64,000 bases of DNA from Aphrophora alni (lineage: Eukaryota; Arthropoda; Insecta; Hemiptera; Aphrophoridae). The stretch covers positions 147,275,830 through 147,339,829 of the forward strand of contig OY740765.1 of assembly GCA_963513935.1 (NCBI GenBank). Reading direction: 5' to 3'. This document shows positions 21,800-34,130 of this stretch, in pieces (the first letter of the stretch is position 1; each line of letters starts with the position of its first letter). Made by a program: the position numbers and the translations under genes. Below the pieces are notes generated by a model. It was not told the origin of the DNA. It was given only the letters and a program-made list of their open reading frames with translations, and did not search any database.

Positions 21800-22920
21800 C
21801 TTGTCAATGAATAAAAGTTTCTCTTAATCTATCATTAGGACACTTTTTTAATTTTTTTATAAATTAAATCTCATTTTTTAATGTGCTTATAAATATCACC
21901 AGTTATCCATGGTTTTATTTTTCTGAATTTCTTAGTATTATAACCTGCACATGTCGCTTTAGATATTAAGTCTAATAATATTTCAATAAATTTAGAATAG
22001 GCAAGAGGTGCATTAAGTTGTTAAGAGATATCGGTTCAATCTACAGTATCAAGAGCACTTTTTAAACACTCGTAATTAATGCGATAAGAAATTATCTGTT
22101 TACTGGATGAAGTCAACTCCCCACTCCCTCAAAGTCAACAATGTCATGAAATGATCAGAAACATGTGATTTAGTTATGTGTGCCTCCATATTTATTCTAA
22201 TCTTATTTAAAACTCTAACAAAAAAATGGTCAATACAAGTTTTTTAATCTTCTGCAATTCGGGTAGGCTGATTTAGCAACGATTCTAGGCCAAAACTACT
22301 CATTAATGTTTTATAATCATTTGAAACTTTACAATCCTCTAAGATATTAATATTTATATCACCAATCACTATCAAATGTTTTGGCGATTTAGTTTCCTCA
22401 GTTTATATAAAATAACCACTTAATTCCTCAAGAAAAGACTCAATTGATTGCGAATGCAATCTATACATACTTACTAAGAAAGTTTCTTTTCAAAACCTAA
22501 AAACAATTTCTAGCGCGTCTTCTGAAGTGAATTTTAGTTGTCTACTCTGCAAACATTCGATTTGAGAATTTATATAAACCGCCACGCCCCCCACTCTATA
22601 AGTTTCATTAGAATTTAGCATTAGATTATAATTTGGTAATTGATTAAAATCACTCAGTTTTGCTTATCCAAATCTCAACAAAACTATAATAAGCGGCCAA
22701 TTTTCCCACCCCGATAACCATGTTAATAGAATATCAAAATTTTTACACGTGCTTCTAATATTTTGATGAATTATGACAAGATGAACCATTGGTAATAAGA
22801 TCAAAACAATGATTATCGCAGAGGGGTGCAGACTATCTGCACCTATTGAGAGGAATTTAGTGCCTCTCGTGGAACCCGAGCTATACAGGGGTGGGAAAAT
22901 AAAACATCTTCTCTGAATAT
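21800..22920 (-). mobile_element. LINE fragment with endonuclease domain, antisense
   Basis: On the - strand ORF2 begins near 22800 ('VIIHQNIRSTCKNFDILL'). Endonuclease blocks follow: 'GGVAVYINSQIE' (about 22595-22560), 'HLIVIGDININILED' (about 22385-22340) and the terminal 'SDHF' (about 22160). The post-endonuclease linker 'FRKIKPWITGDIYKHIKK' appears at about 21945-21890. Multiple stops and frameshifts are present. It has no RT and is cut off by the PLE piece at 21795. Confidence 0.8.
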
Positions 22921-23449
22921 ACACACACATACAATACTCATATATTTTTACACTTTGTAGAGGCTGTTACACTACTTAATTCACTGGGGATATATAAACA
23001 TTCTACATCCATATATAGAGATTGTTTTTGACCTACAGAGCCGTAGCATGTCTGGGAGTGTTTACCAGAACAATGCGTGAAAACCTTTGAATCTGGTAAG
23101 CTGATGTGAGCTTGCTCTGCCGAAGACGTATGCCCGGTTTCTGTTCAGTAGCCAGCCACTTCTGTCCTTGGTCAGGAAGAGTTTGCGATGGGGGAAGTGT
23201 CGGATCCTCCCTCTCCAGTTGTGGGTTTGGACTGATGCCCATCCAGTCTGGTTAAAGAGGATACTCTGGGCCCCAGAGTTCTGAGGTTCAGAAATGAACG
23301 AAAGTGATCCAAGGGTATACCCGTTCCCAGAGTCTCATCTGCAACCACCTAACACAATGGGCTGCTTAACTCATGCATGGGCTCTACTACAAATAACGTC
23401 AACCCGGGTTGTGATAAGAGACAACTATTGGCATAAAAGCAAAAAATGA

Positions 23450-25560
23450 ATTTTGATGTAAGGATCCAGGGGCCTGCTCCCAGATTTCTTATTGTTCGAA
23501 ACAGTGTTGAGGGGTCAGATTATCAAAGATCTTCTTCTTTGTGATTGATAAAGCCATCACTGGTGCTGCAGGTATTGTTCATTCAATTTAAAAATTCTGA
23601 CATAGTACTGTATTGATACAGGCTGACTCTAATAAACAGAGTCACTCTCTGTTGATAATGTCCCATCTAGGTCTAAAGATTACGACCAAAGCTAAATCTG
23701 TGCCTTCGCCACAGAAAAAACCCTCAAATAGCCACAGACAACTGGACAGCTAATTAAACAAAAATAAATAAGTATCTTTTTTTTACAAAATTTTTGTCTT
23801 GTTAAAGTTCAAAATAAAAATACTATAGGGAAACCCAGTAGACCACTGGGTTTAACAATCAAGTCTCTAGATAAGGGAGGGGTTGATTCTTCTAAACCCC
23901 TTCTAAAATCACCTCAAACGTCTCCGAAACCTTTAACACTTGACGTTCCAGTCATTGATGTTGCTTGACCCTGAGATTTCAAAAACTAAAATTTAACCAC
24001 CAGATGGTTTTTCAAGTCAGGTTGTTGGAATAATACAGGTCCAAACACTTTTTGTTGTTTGAATGCATTATTATTATTTATATCTTAATCATAAAATATG
24101 GCCAGAAATTTAAACTTAGCGTGATACAATGAAACATTAACGATGTGAGAAGTCACATCAAAGATCTTAAGGTTTTTGTACATGATACCACCCCTTTAAT
24201 AATTTGTTTGCAAGAGACAATCTCCATCAACCCCAATCAATTAGTTTGAGAGAGTTTTCAGTTTTTCGTACTGAGTTTGTCACTGCAGACAGAGCTAAAA
24301 GAGGAGTTGCAATACTCGCCCACAATTCCATCTGTGGTACGTCTGTGAGCCTTCGGACTTCATTGCAAGGAGTAGCAATAACGATTACTACACCATACAA
24401 AATGACAATTTGTTGTTTGTACTTGCCACCTAATTTCAGGTTTGTGGATGTGGAACTAATCGACCTGATCAGACAGTTGCCTACCCCATTTCTTTTGATC
24501 TATACTTGGGGATCAAATACCTGCAGTCCTAGAGAGAGCTGCATTGACAGGATTCGATCCATTTTGGATTTGATGCTGCTAAATGATGGGTCACCAACTC
24601 ATCTAGCGACTTCTACAGGTGGTTGGACAACTGTCGACTTGTCATTTTGTAGCTCAAGTCTTGCCATTAAATTTGAGTAGTCCATTCTAACTGACACCTA
24701 CAGTAGTGATCAAGCTCCTGTTAAGCTTACATTTTCTGACTTCGCACTATAACGATCACCTTCCCAGATGGATTTTCAGATGGTTCTCAGTGGGAAACCA
24801 ATAGAACCTGTATGCTACGTTTTTACCGTGCTGTTGTTCGATTGCGGATTGAAGACTATCAGCCATTAACAAGCTTGATTCAATACATAACTCTGCACTG
24901 CGTATTGTTTTTGGAGCATTTCATTCGTGCCCAGTTTCTTGCTTACTTGCTGAGACTGGTGAACCATCTCTTTCTCAATGAAGACAGCAACTACAAATAA
25001 CATATATACATATTCTATGCTCCAAACCGTATCATCCAGCATAGGACGTTGTTTTAATAACTCTTGGCTGACAGATATGAATGTCGTCAGATTAGTACTG
25101 CTCCATTTGACATTAGGACACTTAGAATCCTTGACAATTTGAGCCTTGTACTTCCTCCAATGAATGAGTATACTTCCATGGCTCATTTAAATGCCAACTT
25201 TAATTTTTCACTGTTCAGGTTCATCAAGCTCAACACTTCTGATATAGTATATCGTCAGGAGTTTTAATAAATATACTTGATGCATTATTTTCACAAAGGT
25301 GTAATAGTTCTAAACTGGACAATAAAGTCGGTTGCGCATATTATTCATCCGGTCAGACGTAGTATATGAATGGATTACCTTCAGCTTATTGTGTATTTTC
25401 TACTGAACTCTTTGATATTTTGAAAGGCTTTAATACCGTTCCATCTAGTATCTTTTGCATTCCGATTCTAAAAGTGCTTTATAGTTTATCCAGGATATGT
25501 ATTCTAAGGAATATTGATTATGGATAGGGAGTCGTTTGCACCTCCAGTTGATTGTAGGAT
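23450..25560 (+). mobile_element. I/R1-type LINE with endonuclease and RNase H, RT core deleted
   Basis: ORF1-like debris is at about 23550-24050 ('ADSNKQSHSLLIMSHLG'). ORF2 starts near 24098 ('MARNLNLA' then a stop). The endonuclease at 24204-24680 shows 'KRGVAILAHNSICGTS' and 'TICCLYLPPNFRF', a disrupted 'TPFLLI..' GDFN block, and 'GGWTTVDLSFCSSSLA'. At 24690-24730 the expected 'SDHAPVKLTFSD' is present with one substitution. The RT palm is missing. The RT C-terminus is at about 24885-25045 ('SALRIVFGAF'-like, then 'QQLQITYIY'). The RNase H start is at about 25300-25430 ('SSKLDNKVGCAYYSSG', 'STELFDILK'). Many stops. RNase H after RT points to the I/R1/Loa group. Confidence 0.85.
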
Positions 25561-25826
25561 AGGAGCATCTTAGACATACAATCATAACTAAACCAGCTCA
25601 ACTAAACTTATATTTATCCTACCAAATCATACTTATACTTGATGACCTGGAATCATAACGGTACTGAGATATATATAATATATATAGTAATAGAGATAAG
25701 GAAAATATCCAAGAATCTAAACCTATGAGGGACGAGGAATAATTTGTATAAAAAAAAGGAAATAGAGGATAAAAAGAAGGAAATGCGGGAAATTTTCTTT
25801 TTTCCTGGCGGCGGAAGAGGAAAAGA

Positions 25827-25827
<1 letters not shown>

Positions 25828-25863
<36 letters not shown>
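25828..25863. repeat. (AT)n microsatellite
   Basis: Eighteen AT units, followed by 'aaggt'. Confidence 0.95.
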
Positions 25864-25868
<5 letters not shown>

Positions 25869-27307
25869 AATATTTAATAATACGAAATAGTTGGTCTATA
25901 AGTTCACATTTATCTTAAATCTAAGTAACTAGAATTTATGAGATTTTCAAGCCCCTTGTTTTTTGTTTTTTAAATTTATTTATTTTTTAATTATTATTTT
26001 ATTTGGGGGTTAACACCAGAAAATCTAAAATTAATTACTTGGTAATTAAATAACAAAAGAAATTTGAATATCTACTATAAATTAAAGACATGATACCATT
26101 ACTAAAAAACATGTCGCGGAGTATAACTATAGTCAAGAGGAGTAATTTATAAAGGAAATGTTGGTCATACAATTTGTTTACTTAAGTTAAACCTAAATCG
26201 ATGAACAATATTTCACTTAACATAAAAATGGCTGACGGAATGTTTTGATAAATAAGATGGAAAAGTGGGAAAATAGTTGAATAAGGTAGATTGCAGGTGA
26301 AAACTGTATTGAAGGTAAATATAATTCGAAGCTTAAGGTCGCTATTGAAGTGAACCTGTCATCCTCACTTTAAAATTGTTATATGGCTTACTAAGATAGT
26401 GAAGATTATTAATCAGAGTGGACTGTTCTAGCCCTGCTGACATAAACACTTAGTGAGTGGTAAACAATAACAATTGATGGTTGAAAATATGTAATATCTG
26501 CTTTTAATTTCCAGACATTTTCCTGATCCATCATTACACTTCATATTACATCCATTACACTTCAAATATATGATCCATATTACACTTCATTACTGTTGCC
26601 ACTTCATTACTGTAACTTTAATTCGGTTATAGGTAACCAGAAATTAGTATTGACAACTCTATGATTCGGGCCCCAACAATGTAGAAATTTGTGGGATTCT
26701 TGATGTTGAGGAAGCGTCGCTTAAAATTTAAAAAATAGGTTATTGGAAATGTCAATTTAGGTTGGGGGGTTTGGGATAAGTTGTGTTTAAAATATAGTAG
26801 GTAATTTCAAGGGTCTATAGTCGTACTTCACACGATCAACGGCAAATAACAAACTAAACAATTTTAATTTTAAAATAAAAAGGAAGAGAATATTATTTCT
26901 AAATATTGAAGTTCAAGAGAAAAAACTTCTTTTTTTTAAAGGTAGTTAAAAAATAAAAGAAAGGTTTGTTGTAAGGAGTGAAGGTGTAAGAATATGGTAA
27001 TAGCCAAGTTTTTATTTTCTTAACTATTTTTTTATTTTATTTATTGGCTCATTACCCTATACTACTTAAATAACAAATGTCATTGGGGCTAAAGGTAATA
27101 GTGTTAGTTTAACAGCAATCACAGTTTTGTTGCCATCCAAATGACAGTAATCCTTACAGACCAACTTATTATTACTAAAGGTTAATGTATTGGCCCCCAA
27201 GATACTTAATGCCGATACATTGTAAAGTAAATAAATTATCTATGCTCACTAATTTCATCCCAGGGACTTAACTATTTATGTCAGTGACTTTTTTTTTGTA
27301 ATTTCAG
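25864..27307. other. Intron 2, distal part
   Basis: No gene. At about 26520-26620 the phrase 'attacacttcatta' recurs several times as a short degenerate tandem repeat. The last 40 bases form the polypyrimidine tract and branch-point region of exon 3. Confidence 0.45.
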
Positions 27308-27508
27308 TTAGTTGATGATACATACGAGGATGAACTACAAGAAGCTATTCTTCTGTCACAGTTGGATTATGAAGAAAACAAAGAGTATTATAACCAACTT
27401 AAGAAGCAGCAAGAAGAAGAAAAAAAGAATAGCAACAAGAAATGTAAAAGGGCAACCCGAGCGCAACCCATGTCTCTTGGACAGTTCAATAGCCTTACAG
27501 ATGAACAA
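27308..27508 (+). CDS. GKAP1: G-kinase-anchoring protein 1, coding exon 3
   Basis: 67 residues follow acceptor 'gtaatttcag' (phase 0). 'EDELQEAILLSQLDYEENKEYY' (in two parts: EDELQEAILL, then SQLDYEENKEYY) matches the most conserved GKAP1 helix ('EADLEKALLLSKLEYEEHKKEYE'). It is followed by a Lys/Glu-rich linker and 'RAQPMSLGQFNSLTDEQ', the counterpart of 'LTVSLKDF'. The donor is CAA|GTAGGC (phase 0). The ATG inside (27312 frame) is out of frame and is not a start. Confidence 0.95.
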
Positions 27509-28735
27509 GTAGGCATATCCTAATTTATATACTGTGTTTTGAGTAATCCAAGCTTTTAACAAGCTTCTTTTAACGAACTTAACATTATGAAGCTATGTTT
27601 TTTAAGTTAAACAATTTTTTACTAAAATACAATCAGTAAAAAAAAAAAAAATCGATGAGGGAAAGACAGCATGGAAAGAAGGTATAACAATAGTAAATAA
27701 ACACTTGCTGTCCAATAATATAAATACAAACTTTCATAGGAATATAATTGTCTTACAAACTTCATTCAAGTTCTGGGGTAGCTTATTCGCATGGTAAGGT
27801 ACATATAAACTGTCATATATACTCGGATTCTGCTTCAAAATTTGTAATCATTTGATCACTATTAAAATTTATGCTCAGTTATTTGCTCATTTTTGAATTT
27901 TATTAATATTATTGTTGACTCTAAATTTATTAACAAAAATCATGGTTGGATTCTCTATGTTTTTATATATTTACCCAAACATGACTATTACTTTTTTACT
28001 TTATAAATCAGAAAGGACGCCAGCAAGTTTTTTTAGTCTTGCACTCATTTAATTTTATATTATCTCAGGGTATGGGTTCTTATGAAAAGTGTTCTCAAGG
28101 AAAAATTATGAAAATAGGGCCAGTTGCTTAAATACATACATAGATAGTTTTATTATATGCTGAAATTACATACACATTTAGTTTTATTATATGCTGAAAG
28201 TACATATACAATAAATTTTAAATCATTTTTTATGTTTATAATAAAATATAGTTCATTGCTAATTTTCTATTTCAAATAGTCTTTAGATAATTACATACTA
28301 AAATGTATTTTTATATAAATGCAACTATACCAATGTTGCTTCTACTCTGATTTTAACACCTTTGGACTACTTGTCCCACTGTTCTTCAGAGACTTCTTTT
28401 TTATTATTATCTTCCCATACTTTTAATTACAAGCCCAACTACAGACAAACTCATAATTATACTCTTATCAAACAGCTTTCGACTTGACCGCCAATTCCCA
28501 ATTTCAACTAACTTCTCACATCTCGCACCTCAGGCTATCTCTGTCTCTGACTTAAACTAAATAACGTCTCAGAACTCTGACTCCCAAACTTCAACTAACT
28601 ACTTCTCATCTATCTGATTCCCAAACTTAAACTAACTAGCCTACTTATTTTTCTGACTACCAAAACTCAACTAACTAACTAAAGATTCTTTTGAAAGTCC
28701 TTCTCTCTGTCCCCCCCCCCCTCATATCAGAAAAG
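27509..28735. other. Intron 3, proximal part
   Basis: No gene. 'gttttattatatgctgaaa' is duplicated at about 28148 and 28182. At 28440-28690 a C- and A-rich degenerate tandem block recurs ('cccaaacttaaactaacta' variants), followed by a C-run at 28711-28722. Confidence 0.5.
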
Positions 28736-28838
28736 AAACACACAAACACTGTTGCCATATTTCAATTTATATAGCATTTATAATATAACTCAAAAGGAAA
28801 ACACAAACACTGTTGTCAGATTTCAATTTATATAGCAT
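28736..28838. repeat. Tandem duplication, period about 61 bp
   Basis: 'cacaaacactgttgc' and 'tttcaatttatatagcat' occur at 28741-28777 and again at 28801-28838. Confidence 0.85.
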
Positions 28839-28909
28839 GTAATGTTCACAATTTTGATATCTTTATGTTAGGATATATTTGTTTGAGAGAAATTAAATTA
28901 ATTACAGGT

Positions 28910-28973
28910 AACGTAAATAATCCATAAATGTAATAAAATTGTAAAATGTTTTATTGCATGGATTATTTGCGTT
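28910..28973. repeat. Imperfect hairpin / short inverted repeat
   Basis: Arm 'aacgtaaataatccat' (28910) pairs with 'atggattatttgcgtt' (ending 28973). The pairing extends inward through 'gtaataaaa'/'ttttattgc'. This is possibly a tiny foldback relic. Confidence 0.7.
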
Positions 28974-29585
28974 CAAAGACAAAGAATGATAATAAGAAGT
29001 TGAATGTAGACAGACAGACAGGATTTCAGAATGGTTAAACTTATAGAACTGAGTATGTGTGTTGTTTGGAAAATTTATAAAAAAATTATTAGTTTAGAAT
29101 TTCGTAATTAAAATAATTATAACAAAATTAACTAAATTGGTATGTTTAATAAAATTAAGAGAAAAATATATTTTGTGAAGTAATGAGAAATAAAGTTGTC
29201 AGAAATGGAGTGCATGGTAGAGACGAATCAAAAGATAAATAATATAAGTAGTGGTGGAATGCACAAGCCGTTCTACCAAGTAAGGAAGGAACTAAAAATA
29301 TATGGAATTGAGATGCAGCCATGAGCAGTTCTGTAGGCAGACTGTTGGACCATCATCTAGGCTGATCGCCTGAACATTTAGAGCAACGATCAGTGTACAT
29401 TCCATGGTTTAATACTGTTATTTAACTTTGAATTTAAAACTAAATTCAGTGCAAAGTTACGCCTTGGTATAACGTAAAATAGACTCTTATTTTTTAAAAA
29501 AGAACAATATTTTATGTCTTAAAAAGTAGATGTAATCGGTTTAAATAATGGTGTTGTAACGTAATGAAAGACATTGGCTAATTAA

Positions 29586-31910
29586 ACCTTAGCACGCGTA
29601 TGACGGGATATCTCGATTCAACACTATTTGACTTCTGCAGGTATTTTTAATTCGTTTACAGTTGGACCTAATAGTGAACTCGATGATGTAGATATGGATG
29701 ACGTGATTTTACATAATCTTTCCGAAAGTGAGGATGAAAATTACAGTGATGAAAGTGAAAATGAACAAAGTGTTGTGTGCCTAGTGTAAACAATACCCAC
29801 AACAAGGCAGCAGGTGAGCATATACCTAGGCCTATTATATCTAAGCAGATAAGTGATGATGAATGGGTTGATGTAACGAACAATGATGTTGGTTCCACTC
29901 ATACTATTCCAATTTATAATATAAACCAGGGACCTATCTTGCCTGGTTCATTTGATGATTCAACAAGGCCAATAGATTATTTTCTACTTTATTTTAATGA
30001 TGATTTGTTGAACTATATATGTAGGGAAACTAATTATTTCGCTAACAAAAGAAAATCTGAAGCAAATTCACCAAGGGCCAAAATAAAAAAATGGAGCAAT
30101 CTTTTGGTACCTGACCTGAAAGCCTTCATTGGTACCATAATAAACATGGGTCTCACTCCATTGCCAAGTATTGAAACATTCTTTTCAACACAATGGACAA
30201 AGAGAATACCTTTTTATCGTGATGTATTTTCCAAAGACAGTTTTTTGAATACTTTTTGGAATATTCATTTTAACCATGGAGAGTCTCCTGTAGCAAGAAA
30301 GAATCTACTAATAAGAAACTAATAATGCCTGTAGTAGATCACATGAAGAAAATGTGCAACATGAAGAACATTTTTCTCTCCAAGTAATTTTGTCGCAATA
30401 GATGAAAGTACTATTTCTTTTAAGGGCAATGTTAGTTTTAGGATTTACAACCCTCAAAAACCTGTAAAGTTTGGGATGAAAATATTTGTAGTATCTGATT
30501 GTAGTAATGGCTACATTTATGATTTCATTCCTTATTTTGGGAAAGACATATTGATCCCCAATACAAACTTACTGAAAACTACTCAAATAGTAAAGGTGTT
30601 GAGTGAGTCAGTAGTTTTACAAAATGAGTTTTCACCCAAATCAGGACTTCATGTGTACACTGACCGCTACTACACCAGCCCAGAGCTATCCCTAGAATTA
30701 CTAAAAAGTAATTGTTTTATTACTGGGCCAGTAATGACTACAAGATCAGGAATGCCGAAAAGTCTAAAACAAAAATGAAAAAAGGTGAAGTAAAGTCCTA
30801 CAGGAAAGGTAATGTTCTCGTTTTATGTTGGAAAGACAAACGGGTCGTTACAATGCTTAGCACAAAAAGCAAAGGTGACAAGAAAACAATGACCGAGGTA
30901 CCAAATAAGTGGCCAGGTAAGCCACCAATTTCAAAAGCCGAAGTTGCTCTTGATTATACCAAAAATATGGGAGCAGTTGGCAGGTCAGATCACTTCATTT
31001 CCTCATATCAGTTTATGAGGCGAACCAAAAAATGGTACCGCAAAATGTTCTTTTGGCTTATGGAAGTCGCAATAGTCAACTCATACATATTATACAAAAC
31101 TGTACAAATTCAGTATCACAAGAAACCCATTACCCATGAGGAATTTAGGGACAGCCTAGTACAAGATCTGGTAGCAGAGACAGTTTCTCAACAAAAGAAA
31201 AAAAAACCAGGAAGAAAATCTCAGGAACCTCCAGAGGAAAGGCTCGAAGGACGACACTTTTTGTCTAAGAAAGAAAAAAGTACAAGATGTATTGTATGTT
31301 GGAAAAAGGGACTGCATAAAGAGACAATTTACTTTAGTAAAACTTGTGTGTCAAACCCAACCTTGCATCCAGATGTGTGTTTTGAAATTTTTAATACACA
31401 GAATACATTTTGAAATATAGACAGTTTCTATGGACACGGTATTATTGTCAAATATTGTTTGTGTGTTTATATGTATATTTAGTCTATATCAGTAATTTTT
31501 TTGATGTCTTGAATGTAGGTAATTATTTTGAGCAGTAGAAAGATATTTTTGATACAGTATGTTGATTTTTCTCAAAATCTTTTTTTAGTAAAATTTATTT
31601 GTTTGATGAAATTCAGGTTATTTTGAATTAAATAGTAGGCCTACTTTTATATAAAAAAAATTAATATGATTTGTTTGTAAATATAAAAAATATATATAAT
31701 CTGTTTCATAGGGCGGTCAAAAATGTGAAATTAAGTATTTTTTCTTGTTTTAATCTGTAAAAAAAATTTTTTAAAGCCAATCTACATTTTTTTTACCAAA
31801 TATATCTGTAAGAACCCAAAATCAAATAGAACTTTAAACAATTACAAATTTTTTTTCCTAATAGCACGTTATGAGTAAATAGCCTAAATTGTTATTCAGC
31901 GTGCTAAGGG
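29586..31910 (+). mobile_element. Near full-length piggyBac element (2.3 kb)
   Basis: The element is flanked by TTAA at 29582-29585 and 31911-31914. The termini are inverted: the left starts 'accttagcacgcg' and the right ends 'cgtgctaaggg'. The canonical end is presumably CCCTTAGCACGC. It lies in GKAP1 intron 3 in the same orientation as the gene and encodes one transposase frame, broken by a few mutations. Confidence 0.92.
29663..31413 (+). pseudogene. piggyBac transposase pseudogene
   Basis: An acidic N-terminus ('ELDDVDMDDVILHNLSESEDE', split near 29690) runs into a stop at about 29789. After a frameshift come 'RPIDYFLLYFNDDLLNYIC', 'WSNLLVPDLKAFIGTIINMG' and 'FSKDSFLNTFWNIHF' (29940-30280). 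A further shift near 30320-30390 leads to 'FVAIDESTISFKGN' (first Asp) and 'HVYTDRYYTSPEL' (second Asp). At about 30775 the frame shifts again to 31413. 'MGAVGRSDHFISSYQF' occupies the place of the usual GVDxxD motif, with the first Asp replaced by Gly. The cysteine-rich C-terminal domain shows 'RCIVCWKKG' and 'FSKTC'. It is recently degenerate and not functional. Confidence 0.9.
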
Positions 31911-31914
31911 TTAA

Positions 31915-33014
31915 TAGCTAACAAAAATAATGAACTTTGATTTTGAATTTGATCATTAAGAATACTTGTAGCATGAACTATATGAACATTTAATTTGAAT
32001 TTGATTGTTGTGAATACTTGTAACATAAAAAATGTTCAATATTTATGAAACTAATGTTTAATAATTTGTCATGTATTTCAGAGAAAGTTAAGAAAAATGG
32101 CTTGACTAGATTTTGTATGTTTTAAATATGAATTGAACTTGTTAATAAATGTATATTTTATTTCAGAGGTTTTCATGATCATTTATTGTATCTAAGTACA
32201 TTTTTCCGTGATTCACAACCCAAGGTAAAAAGAGTAGAATTAACAAATGTTTGTGCTTTTATCACAAAATGGCGCCCTACAAATAACAGTAAATTCATCC
32301 CAAGTAAATTTTTTTTTTTAATTTTAATAAATGTAATAATACCATATTTTCTTTAGCAAATTTTTATATTATTATAAGCACATAATATAATTTCTTATCT
32401 ATCTTACATCTACACATTTACGAAATTTTCCTGGTAGTTTATTATTAAAACAATATGATTAAAAAATGCTTAATTTGTATTTATTTGTTTGGTTCTATAA
32501 TATTCCACTTCATCTGTATACACATCCAGTCAGACTATACATTTAACCAAAAACAACCACACCTCTGATCTCATTTTTAATCTTGTGATATATGTACATA
32601 CAATCTAATTGAACTTTAATCTATCGAAAAATGTGAAACATTACAAATTCATGCTCTGTATAGTCTAGATTTATCATCTAGCGTTTATCATCCTCTTGTA
32701 CATGTAGACATGTAGAAATAACTTTCATATTATCGATTTGGAAATCCAACGAATTGCAGTCTATTGTTAAGATATGTGGCTTAAATCATAAGGAATAGAA
32801 TTTTATAAGAGTTTGATATGAATGCTTATTAAACGATATGGCAAATTGGGAATTGTTTAAATTTGGTTGATAACTATGAAGAAAATGATTAAAGATTTCA
32901 ATTTTTAGCTTAATATATACAAATGTTGTAACTTTATTGATGTTGCTTAAATAACCATATATTTTTGAGATAAACCTTGTTTGAAGATTTGATATACTTT
33001 GTTAACATTTGCAG
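31915..33014. other. Intron 3, distal part
   Basis: AT-rich. No gene or clear repeat was identified. It ends in the acceptor of exon 4 (aacatttgcag). Confidence 0.45.
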
Positions 33015-33170
33015 ATAGAACTCGGAGACGTGGGAGGAGGTGATTCATCACACTTACAGGCAGCGAATGGAAAAGTGGACGGAGATCCAGAATTTTTTGA
33101 AAGAATGAAATCAGACGCAAAGAAAGCATTTAAAATGGAGGAGGCTGAAGCAAAAAGAAAAGCCCGAGAG
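33015..33170 (+). CDS. GKAP1: G-kinase-anchoring protein 1, coding exon 4
   Basis: 52 residues between acceptor 'aacatttgcag' and donor GAG|GTATGT (both phase 0). A Gly/Ser-rich stretch is followed by 'DPEFFERMKSDAKKAFKMEE' and a basic helix 'AEAKRKARE'. This matches the family's '[22 protein letters not shown]' region that starts the coiled-coil half. Confidence 0.92.
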
Positions 33171-34019
33171 GTATGTTTCATTTTTTTCTCATGATTGAAC
33201 TTTTTATATCAGTAATGGCTAAACATATGAGCTATTTTAGTTTTCTTCAATTTTTTTTTCCTTGGACAACGAGATTTCCATTGATCCTATCTTTACTTAT
33301 GAATGATATCCAGAAAATAAGATTTGTTTCCACTGCAGAACTACATACTGAATTAGTTGATTTGTTGGCTAGGTACTAACACCATGTTTACAAAAATTCA
33401 AAGCAGCACTTATACATTGTAGTGTTGTAATGGTGCTACATTACCAACTGCCGTAAAATCGTAGGTGCAACCGGTTCACCTAGTTACCACTAGAACGCAT
33501 GACCATATTTATGAACAGTCCATAGATAGACACAAGTAAAAGTTTAACAGGATAGAATCAGTTTATCTCTCGACGGCAGACCATCAACTATGTACTTAAC
33601 AGTTGAATCAGCATATTGCTGGTTCCAGCGCTTAGATAAAAAATTGTTATTTAGAACTTTGACTTTAGGTATCACTGACCATTGAACTTCTTAATACCTT
33701 TTTCAAGAAACAATATTGATCACCATATAATTTGTAGGAACTTCAATTGTTTATTTAATAAAAGTGAAATTATAAATAATATGTAGAGTTAAATAAATTT
33801 AATTATATTGTACAATCAAGTCTGAGAGGGAAGAGGTTTCCACTTAGCATCTGGGGTTTAAGAAATCACCCTTTTATAACTAAATATAAAAAGAGGAGGA
33901 GGTAATTGAAAGATGGTGTATGCTATTTTTTTTCCTTTTAATTTTCTATTTAAGTTGGTTTTCTCTAGGACATATTTTATGTTATCTTAAGTTGTTGAAT
34001 CTGGTCTCAACTTCAATAA
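33171..34019. other. Intron 4, proximal part
   Basis: No recognisable gene. ORFs at 33173-33379 lack motifs. Confidence 0.45.
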
Positions 34020-34130
34020 TTAAACTCAGACAACAATTTTTTAGTATAAACCACAATATTTTAATAGAAACTTGCCGACCATGGTTTCGCTAGTTACAGC
34101 ATTGTCAAGGTGATTCTTGTAAAATACCAC
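34020..34130 (-). mobile_element. PLE 3'-tail fragment
   Basis: On the - strand it contains 'gcgaaaccatggtcggcaag' preceded by 'cttgacaatgctgt', then 'ttaaaatattgtggtttata'. This is the same terminal module as at 21205-21330 and 58240-58320. No coding sequence remains. Confidence 0.7.

Noticed and set aside
33173..33379. ORF continuing from exon 4 region
   Set aside because: It starts inside the donor region, in intronic sequence, with no homology.
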